DNA of 10,210 bases, from the NCBI GenBank assembly GCA_035551935.1, contig DASZMJ010000439.1:1-10210 (forward strand), given 5' to 3'. The notes under the pieces were generated by a model. That model worked only from the letters and a program-made list of their open reading frames with translations. It was not told the origin of the DNA and did not search any database. Positions 5,890-10,210 of this stretch are shown here, piece by piece (the first letter of the stretch is position 1; every line of letters begins with the position of its first letter). The position numbers and the translations under genes were made by a program. The stretch is from DASZMJ01 sp035551935 (GTDB lineage: Bacteria; Planctomycetota; Planctomycetia; Isosphaerales; Isosphaeraceae).

Positions 5890-7020
5890 ATGGATGGAGG
5901 CGGCGCCCGCTCGCGGCCGGGGCGCGGGCGGCCGGGGGATGGCGTCGGGGCCCCCGGCGAGGCCGAGGCGCGGCCCGTCGGCCCGCTGAACCTGGCCCTG
6001 CGGCGGCTCGGCCTCCGCGGGCTGGAGCTGGCCTACCGCGCGGGGGTCGCGACCGGGTCGGCGGCGTTGCTCGTCGTCGGCGGCCTGGCGCCGGTGCTCC
6101 GCGGCTGGCTCCGCGACGAGATCGACGACTGGGGCGACGTCGTCGAGGCCCTCGGCGGCGTCCGCGTCGTCGCCGAGACGACCGACCCCGACGCCGACTA
6201 CGGCCCGGTGATCGCCTACGCCGACGCCCCCGTCCTCTTCGCCGCCATCGGCGAGGTCGCCCGCCGCCTCGGCGTCCGGCCCCCCGAGCAGGTCCGCCTG
6301 GCCTACCTCCCCTGCTGCGGCGTCGTCGCCTGGCGCCGGACGCGGGCACTCATGCTCGGATTGCCGCTCTTGCATGTGTTGAACCTCGCCGAACTCCGCG
6401 CCGTGCTCGCCCACGAGCTCGCCCACCTCGCCCGCGGCGACGCCACCCGCGCCGTCCGCTCGGCCCGGTTCGTCGCCGCCCTGGGCCGCGCCCTCGACCG
6501 CCGCGAGGGCCGCGCCCGCGGCCCGTTGCACGCCTGGGCGCGGTTCTGCCACCGCCGCGCCGCGGTCCTCCTGGAGCCCATCTCTCGCGGCCAGGAGGCC
6601 CGCGCCGACCGCCTCGCCGCCGCCATCGCCGGGGGCGACGCCGCCGCCGCCGCCCTCGTCAAGGTCGCCCTGGTGCAGCCCCTCTTCCGCGAAGTCCTCG
6701 ACCACTACGACCCCACCGACCCCGACCTCCCCAACCTCTACGCCTTCTTCCGCTCGTTCTGGAACCGCCTCCCCGAGCCCTTGCAGACCTCGATGCGCCT
6801 CCGCGTCCTCGCCGGCTACCAGGCCCCCCGAGACCCCGCCCACCCCCCATTGCCCGACCGCCTCGCGATCGTTCAATCTTACCCCCGGCGCAATTCCCAC
6901 GAATCTTCCCCCGTCAAACACCCCCTCGGCGACCTCGAACCCCTCGAGCAGATGCTCCACAACCGCCTCTTCGGCGGCCTCCCCCTCGAGCCCACCGTCT
7001 TCCACCGCGCCGGCACCTGA
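5890..7020 (+). CDS. M48-like (HtpX/Ste24-type) zinc metallopeptidase
   Basis: This 376-residue protein is probably a membrane-anchored zinc endopeptidase. After a variable Gly/Arg/Pro-rich N-terminus, a hydrophobic segment lies near residues 50-75 (YRAGVATGSAALLVVGGLAP). The catalytic motif HELAH is at 175-179 (H175, E176, H179), inside LRAVLAHELAHLARGD. The third zinc ligand is probably E236, in SRGQEARADRLAA, which fits the M48 pattern SRxxExxAD. HPPLPDRL near the C-terminus is also M48-like. The M56 (BlaR1) hallmarks, several N-terminal helices and a penicillin-sensor domain, are absent. ATG 5890 is chosen because the frame's earlier TTG (5773) is the -35 box and the earlier GTG (5809) lies in operator 1; ribosome-site support is weak. 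The gene is divergent from blaI, so BlaI repression of it is the obvious hypothesis. The substrate is unknown. Confidence 0.82.
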   Translation: MDGGGARSRPGRGRPGDGVGAPGEAEARPVGPLNLALRRLGLRGLELAYRAGVATGSAALLVVGGLAPVLRGWLRDEIDDWGDVVEALGGVRVVAETTDPDADYGPVIAYADAPVLFAAIGEVARRLGVRPPEQVRLAYLPCCGVVAWRRTRALMLGLPLLHVLNLAELRAVLAHELAHLARGDATRAVRSARFVAALGRALDRREGRARGPLHAWARFCHRRAAVLLEPISRGQEARADRLAAAIAGGDAAAAALVKVALVQPLFREVLDHYDPTDPDLPNLYAFFRSFWNRLPEPLQTSMRLRVLAGYQAPRDPAHPPLPDRLAIVQSYPRRNSHESSPVKHPLGDLEPLEQMLHNRLFGGLPLEPTVFHRAGT

Positions 7021-7048
7021 TCCCGCTTGCGAACAAAACCGTACCCCG

Positions 7049-7523
7049 TCGCTTCGTCCCGCGCCGGCTTGTTGCGTCGTCGTCATCCCCTCAAAATCCC
7101 CCAGAATACCGTGGGTTCGTTCGGTCGGACCTGGCCCCCGATCGAAGTGGCTTCGTTCCGCGCCGCCGCGGTCGGCCGGCCGTCTTTGCGCCTCCTCTCC
7201 AGACCCCCGTGGGTTCGTTCGGCGCGGCCGACTTGGCTTCGTTCCGCGCCGAAGGTCGGCGTCCATCGTCCCTCCCAGACATCCCAGGTTCTCCAAGTTT
7301 GGGTTCGTTTTGGCGAAAACGGCCCCGGCCGCGAAGTGGCTTTGTTTCGCGCCCGAGGGGTCCACGGTGGGTTCGTTCGGCGCCGCGTGTCTCTCGAAGT
7401 GGGTTCGATTCGCGTCGGGCCTCCCCGGCCTCGGGCTTCGTTGTGAACGCAACCGCACCGTGGGTTCGTTCGGCGCGAGGTCGAGCGCGGCCCCACGGCC
7501 CCGCGGTGGGTTCGTTCGGCGCC
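7049..7523. repeat. array of about 12 short interspersed same-orientation repeats
   Basis: Two related units recur. Unit A, GTGGGTTCGTTCGGCGC, begins at 7111, 7209, 7367, 7460 and 7506, with a degenerate copy near 7296-7315. Unit B, GTGGCTTCGTTCCGCGCC with variants, occurs at 7144-7164, 7231-7250, 7333-7353 and 7396-7416, with weaker copies near 7049-7065 and 7434-7450. A and B roughly alternate, separated by unrelated sequence of uneven length. On the minus strand the A units read as APNEPT- or ERTH-like peptides, but frame and spacing are not preserved, so a coding role is unlikely. All copies face the same way. The array fills most of the gap between the peptidase and kinase genes; the remainder of 7021-7848 shows only the heptamer repeat and a possible promoter. 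Confidence 0.85.
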
Positions 7524-7527
7524 GGAG

Positions 7528-7555
7528 CATCTGGCATCTGGCATCGACCATCGAC
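7528..7555. repeat. tandem heptamer repeat, 4 units
   Basis: CATCTGG occurs twice, then CATCGAC twice, all head to tail with a perfect 7-bp period. It directly follows the last copy of the interspersed array. Such a heptamer block could vary in length by slippage; nothing suggests it is translated. Confidence 0.8.
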
Positions 7556-7745
7556 CGTCCCCCGCATCCGGCCCGGCGCGCAACGCCCCCCTCCCGCACG
7601 CGGCCTCCTTCCCTAGAGTTGGAAAAGCGGTCCAGAACCGGCGGACTTTTTCCAGGAATCCGGTCGAGGCGAGATGGGGCGTCGTCGCGATCTCGACGCA
7701 ACCGGCCCAGCGACCCGGTTGTCCACCGCAAATCTGCACCGATCC

Positions 7746-7775
7746 ATGGCATCGGGGATCACCATGAAATATCAT
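7746..7775 (+). promoter_or_regulatory. possible promoter for the FHA-kinase gene
   Basis: TATCAT (7770-7775) matches the -10 consensus at 5 of 6 positions and lies in the most AT-rich patch before the gene. ATGGCA (7746-7751, 4 of 6) is an acceptable -35 with an 18-base spacer. The leader would be about 67 nt. Confidence 0.3.
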
Positions 7776-7848
7776 CATTGAGATCAGCCCGGCATCGGCG
7801 GGCCGGCGTGGCTTCGGGTTCGTACCGAGGGTCCGGGGGGCGGGGACC

Positions 7849-9216
7849 ATGCGAGTCATTCTCACCGTCGAGGCGGGGCCGCACGAGGGGCGGGAATTCG
7901 CCTTCGAGCAACACGACACCTTCATCGTCGGCCGGGCGAAGGAGGCGCACTTCCAGCTCCCGTTCAAGGATAAATTCATCTCCCGGTTTCACTTCATTGT
8001 GGAGGTGAACCCGCCGCAGTGTTGCCTGGTCGACATGGGGAGCACCAACGGGACGCGGGTCAACGGCAAGCGGGTGGAGCGGGGATTGCTGGCGGACGGC
8101 GACCGGATCGCGGCCGGCAAGACGGTGCTGCGGGTCACCGTCGAGGGGGCGGAGGCGGAAACGTCGGCCGTCGATGACGGGCCGGCACACCCGGAGGTCG
8201 AGACGGTCCCGCCGGGGGCCGACGTGAGCGCGACGTGGCTGGCCGGCTCGACCGCGGCGCACCACCCCGGCGAGGCGACCGCCGCGGCGTGCCCGGTCTG
8301 CGCGCGGCCGATCCCGAGCGGAGCGGGGCCGGGGCTCTGCGAGGCCTGCCGGACCCAGGCCGAGGGCGAGGGGCCGAAGGTCGGCGGCTACCGCGTCCTG
8401 CGAGAGCTGGGCCGCGGGGGGATGGGGGTGGTGGCGCTGGCGTTGCGCGAGGCCGACGGGGCGCCCGTCGCGCTCAAGACGATCACCCCGGCATTCGCCG
8501 GCGCCCCGGGCCTGGTCGGGCGCTTCCTGCGCGAGGCGGAGATCCTCCGCCAGCTCGACCACCCGAACATCGTCGCCTTCCGCGAGCTGGGCGAGGCCGA
8601 CGGCCGGCTCTTCGTCGCGATGGACTACGTCGCGGGGACCGACGCCGCCCGCCTGTTGTTGCAGCACGGCCCCTTGCCCGTCGCCCGCGCCGTGGGGATG
8701 ACCTGCCAGCTCCTCCAGGCGCTGGACTATGCCCACGCCAAGCGGTTCATCCACCGCGACATCAAGCCGGCCAACCTGCTGGTGGCCCGCGTCGAAGGCC
8801 GCGAGGTCGTCCGGCTGGCCGACTTCGGCCTGGCGCGGATGTACCAGGCGTCGCGGCTCAGCGGCCTGAGCTTCAACGGCCAGCTCGGCGGCACCTTCGG
8901 CTACATGGCCCCCGAGCAGATCACCCACCTCCGCGACGCCCGCCCGCCCGTCGACCAGTACGCCGCCGCCGCCACCTTGTACAAGCTCCTGACCGACCAC
9001 GGCGTCTACGACTTCCCCACCCGCCTCGAGCGCCAGATCTCCATGATCCTCCAGGACGACCCCGTCCCCATCGTCAACCGCCGCCCCGACGTCCCTCCCG
9101 GGCTCGCCGCGGTCATCCACCGCGGCCTGGCCCGCGACCCCGCGGCGCGGTTCGCCGACGTCCAGGAGATGCGGCGGGCCCTCCTGCCGTTCCTCGGCGG
9201 ATCGACGGCTCGCTGA
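7849..9216 (+). CDS. FHA domain / zinc ribbon / Hanks-type serine-threonine protein kinase
   Basis: This soluble 455-residue kinase has three parts. Residues 1 to about 95 are a forkhead-associated phosphothreonine-binding domain (G28-R29, S45-R46-x-H48, N67-G68-T69, N72-G73). Residues 148-167 are a small zinc ribbon (CPVC ... CEAC; C148, C151, C164, C167). From about residue 181 a complete kinase domain follows: glycine loop GRGGMG (188-193), VALK lysine K210, HRDIKPAN with catalytic D304, DFG with D325, and GYMAPEQ. No membrane segment or extracellular sensor is visible, unlike PknB/PASTA kinases, so it probably acts in the cytoplasm with FHA or ribbon-mediated partner choice. ATG 7849 follows a G-rich stretch (7835-7845). 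The gene ends RRALLPFLGGSTAR; a diverged copy of this 3' end recurs at 10063-10142, stopping directly after PFLG. Its stop is three bases from the convergent toxin-like gene. Confidence 0.94.
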   Translation: MRVILTVEAGPHEGREFAFEQHDTFIVGRAKEAHFQLPFKDKFISRFHFIVEVNPPQCCLVDMGSTNGTRVNGKRVERGLLADGDRIAAGKTVLRVTVEGAEAETSAVDDGPAHPEVETVPPGADVSATWLAGSTAAHHPGEATAAACPVCARPIPSGAGPGLCEACRTQAEGEGPKVGGYRVLRELGRGGMGVVALALREADGAPVALKTITPAFAGAPGLVGRFLREAEILRQLDHPNIVAFRELGEADGRLFVAMDYVAGTDAARLLLQHGPLPVARAVGMTCQLLQALDYAHAKRFIHRDIKPANLLVARVEGREVVRLADFGLARMYQASRLSGLSFNGQLGGTFGYMAPEQITHLRDARPPVDQYAAAATLYKLLTDHGVYDFPTRLERQISMILQDDPVPIVNRRPDVPPGLAAVIHRGLARDPAARFADVQEMRRALLPFLGGSTAR

Positions 9217-9219
9217 CGT

Positions 9220-9555
9220 TCAGAGATACTCGACCCGGTTTGCCAACTCGGCGGGCTCGTAAACCTCCCAGATGAGCACGAGCGCGGCGATGACCTCGCC
9301 GATGCTTCGGGTCTGCTGGTGGCAATAGGCGATGCCGGCATGGGGCACGCCACGGGCGGCGAGCACGAGGAAGTCGTCATCCTCGGTGACGATGACCCGC
9401 CCGTTCGCCAGGCCGAAGGCGACATGGTTTTCGTCGGGTGCGCGGAGCAGCCCCGCGTCGGTGCTCGTCGTCACGTCGATGCCGTGGCGACGGAGCCCTT
9501 CGGCGATCGCGTGCGGGCAGTGCTCATCCAGGTGGAACCGGATCGTCCTGGGCAT
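9220..9555 (-). CDS. DUF5615-family PIN-like protein (probable toxin)
   Basis: This is a 111-residue protein of the DUF5615 / Mut7-C-like PIN fold, members of which are predicted metal-dependent ribonucleases paired with DUF433 proteins. Acidic residues sit where the fold places its active site: D10 and E11 (FHLDEHCPHAIAEGLRR), D41/E42 (APDENHVAFG), and D59-D61 (VTEDDDFL). The length is typical. The start codon at 9555 lies inside the end of the upstream DUF433 gene (32-nt overlap), with GGAAGG (complement of 9559-9564) immediately before it. This supports translational coupling with the antitoxin made first. The ribonuclease activity is a family-based prediction. Confidence 0.88.
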   Translation of the reverse strand: MPRTIRFHLDEHCPHAIAEGLRRHGIDVTTSTDAGLLRAPDENHVAFGLANGRVIVTEDDDFLVLAARGVPHAGIAYCHQQTRSIGEVIAALVLIWEVYEPAELANRVEYL

Positions 9556-9913
9556 CGGCCTTCCGTTGCCGGATCGTCTCGAGGATCGAGGGCTGCTTCG
9601 CCCTCAACTCGTCGTACAACCGCTCCTCTTCGGCGATCTCCGCCTCGATCTCGGCCCGGTGGTCGTAGAAGTAGGCGAGCGCCGCATGCACCTGGGCAAG
9701 GGTGATCGTCGGGTGCTGCGCGACGATCTCCGCCGGGCTGAGCCCCTGCCGTTCATGCCAGGCGGCGACGTGCTTGACCTTGATGCGATGGCCGAGGACA
9801 TGCGGCTTGCCGCCGCAATAGCCCGGCCGGACCCCGATGTACTCCGAGACGACGGGGAACACCCGCTCCGGCTCGGTCGGGGTGCCCTCGGTCTGGGTCG
9901 AAGTCGCGTCCAT
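9524..9913 (-). CDS. DUF433 domain protein (probable antitoxin)
   Basis: This 129-residue protein carries a DUF433 domain at about residues 22-90: PGYCGGKPHVLGHRIKVKHV, then a helix-turn-helix-like part (GLSPAEIVAQHPTITLAQVHAALAYFYDH). An acidic helical tail (EIEAEIAEEERLYDELR) probably wraps the toxin. DUF433 proteins are commonly found upstream of DUF5615/PIN proteins and are treated as antitoxins that also bind DNA. ATG 9913 is preferred: a -10-like TAAGAT ends only seven bases upstream, so the longer start at 9982 would lie before the promoter. The gene overlaps the toxin gene by 32 nt, as expected for a two-gene operon. Confidence 0.87.
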   Translation of the reverse strand: MDATSTQTEGTPTEPERVFPVVSEYIGVRPGYCGGKPHVLGHRIKVKHVAAWHERQGLSPAEIVAQHPTITLAQVHAALAYFYDHRAEIEAEIAEEERLYDELRAKQPSILETIRQRKADAQDDPVPPG

Positions 9914-9920
9914 GAGTCCG

Positions 9921-9926
9921 ATCTTA
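9921..9926 (-). promoter_or_regulatory. -10-like element suggesting a leaderless antitoxin-toxin message
   Basis: Read leftward, TAAGAT (5 of 6 to TATAAT) ends seven bases before the DUF433 ATG, so transcription would start at or next to the start codon. The corresponding -35 region (9949-9944, TCGATT) is poor. Confidence 0.35.
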
Positions 9927-10030
9927 CCACGGGCGCGGGCCCGAATCGAGGGAAGCTGACGGAGGTCCGGGTGGCCGGCCAACGCTCGGGACGCGATCCT
10001 GCACTTCCTCTCGCCTCTTGCGGCTGCGCC

Positions 10031-10056
10031 GCCCGGACGCCCTGCGGCGTCCGGGC
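10031..10056. repeat. perfect GC-rich hairpin, 11-bp stem
   Basis: GCCCGGACGCC (10031-10041) and its exact reverse complement (10046-10056) flank the 4-base loop CTGC. There is no following T tract, so it resembles an intergenic REP-like palindrome more than an intrinsic terminator. It immediately precedes the duplicated kinase tail. Confidence 0.75.
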
Positions 10057-10062
10057 CACCCA

Positions 10063-10142
10063 GCGGCCTGGCCCGCGACCCCCTCGCCCGGTTCGCCGAC
10101 GTCCAGGAGATGCGGCGGGCGTTGCTGCCGTTCCTCGGCTGA
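10063..10142 (+). pseudogene. remnant: second copy of the kinase 3' end
   Basis: Positions 10063-10139 match 9122-9198 (the end of the FHA-kinase gene) at 70 of 77 bases without gaps. In frame they encode GLARDPLARFADVQEMRRAL and then LPFLG, followed directly by TGA (10140-10142). Only one residue differs (Ala to Leu); the other base changes are silent. The sequence to its left (10010-10062) is a repeat-like hairpin with no kinase similarity, so only the last 26 codons survive. The silent-change pattern suggests the copy diverged while still coding, as in a tandem kinase paralogue later deleted or replaced, and is not a recent slip duplication. Confidence 0.85.
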
Positions 10143-10147
10143 GTAGG

Positions 10148-10172
10148 GTGCGTCGAGTCTTCGACGACGCAC
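10148..10172. repeat. small palindromic repeat with a GGTGCGTCG motif
   Basis: GTGCGTCG (10148-10155) and CGACGCAC (10165-10172) are perfect 8-bp arms around a 9-base loop. An alternative 6-bp register (CGTCGA / TCGACG) exists inside. GGTGCGTCG recurs at 10192-10200, 45 bp on, so the element may continue past the window. It begins six bases after the stop of the kinase remnant. Confidence 0.65.
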
Positions 10173-10210
10173 TATCCCGGTGGTATGGGATGGTGCGTCG
10201 TCAGATCGGA

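Noticed and set aside
7049..7523. CRISPR array
   Set aside because: Spacing is irregular, two unit types alternate, copies are degenerate, and no cas genes are visible.
7621..7653. Imperfect GGAAAA ... TTTTCC hairpin as a terminator of the peptidase gene
   Set aside because: Pairing is broken by several mismatches, it is 600 bp from the stop codon and no T tract follows.
5800..7752. 650-codon open frame on the minus strand covering the peptidase gene and the repeat array
   Set aside because: It is a GC-rich antisense shadow: low-complexity Gly/Ala/Glu/Arg content, no domain, and it overlaps a gene with clear catalytic motifs. The NEPT-like peptides come from the DNA repeats.
1..10210. tRNA, rRNA or transposase genes
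   Set aside because: I saw no tRNA cloverleaf, rRNA-like stretch or DDE/HUH transposase motif on either strand.

Overview
The window is high-GC (clearly above 65% over most of its length) bacterial chromosome. It most likely comes from a planctomycete of the Isosphaeraceae/Gemmataceae type. The clues are an FHA / zinc-ribbon / Hanks-type kinase, a zinc-ribbon multi-pass membrane protein, a BlaI-type repressor, weak Shine-Dalgarno sites, and an intergenic array whose minus strand spells NEPT / ERTH-like peptides. The taxonomic call is inference from gene content, not a search result.

Layout. Positions 2-226 hold the 3' end of an unrecognised gene. A rightward block follows: serS (seryl-tRNA synthetase), mgtE (Mg2+ channel/transporter) and a creatininase-family amidohydrolase, with short gaps that suggest partial co-transcription. 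The amidohydrolase ends inside a 36-bp-arm inverted repeat (3844-3951), which supplies its last residues and stop codon. A leftward pair comes next: a BlaI/MecI-type repressor (5682-5260), then a zinc-ribbon six-helix membrane protein (5140-4085). Divergent from BlaI is an M48-like zinc metallopeptidase (5890-7020).

The divergent control region (about 5773-5844) is the most informative non-coding part. Two face-to-face sigma70-like promoters share their -10 region. Two ACAnnTGT dyads, the core expected for BlaI/MecI/CopY-family repressors, lie 31 bp apart, about three helical turns. This looks like a self-regulated BlaI-peptidase switch in which an M48-type protease takes the place normally held by the M56 BlaR1/MecR1 sensor.

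Positions 7021-7848 carry no convincing gene. They hold an array of about 12 short, same-orientation repeats, a heptamer tandem repeat and a possible promoter for the following gene. An FHA / zinc-ribbon / Ser-Thr kinase gene (7849-9216) ends three bases from a convergent DUF433 / DUF5615 toxin-antitoxin-like pair (9913-9220, minus strand). Beyond that pair, 10063-10142 is a second, diverged copy of the kinase 3' end, so the pair sits between two 77-bp direct repeats. The right edge (10031-10210) is dense in small hairpin-forming repeats.
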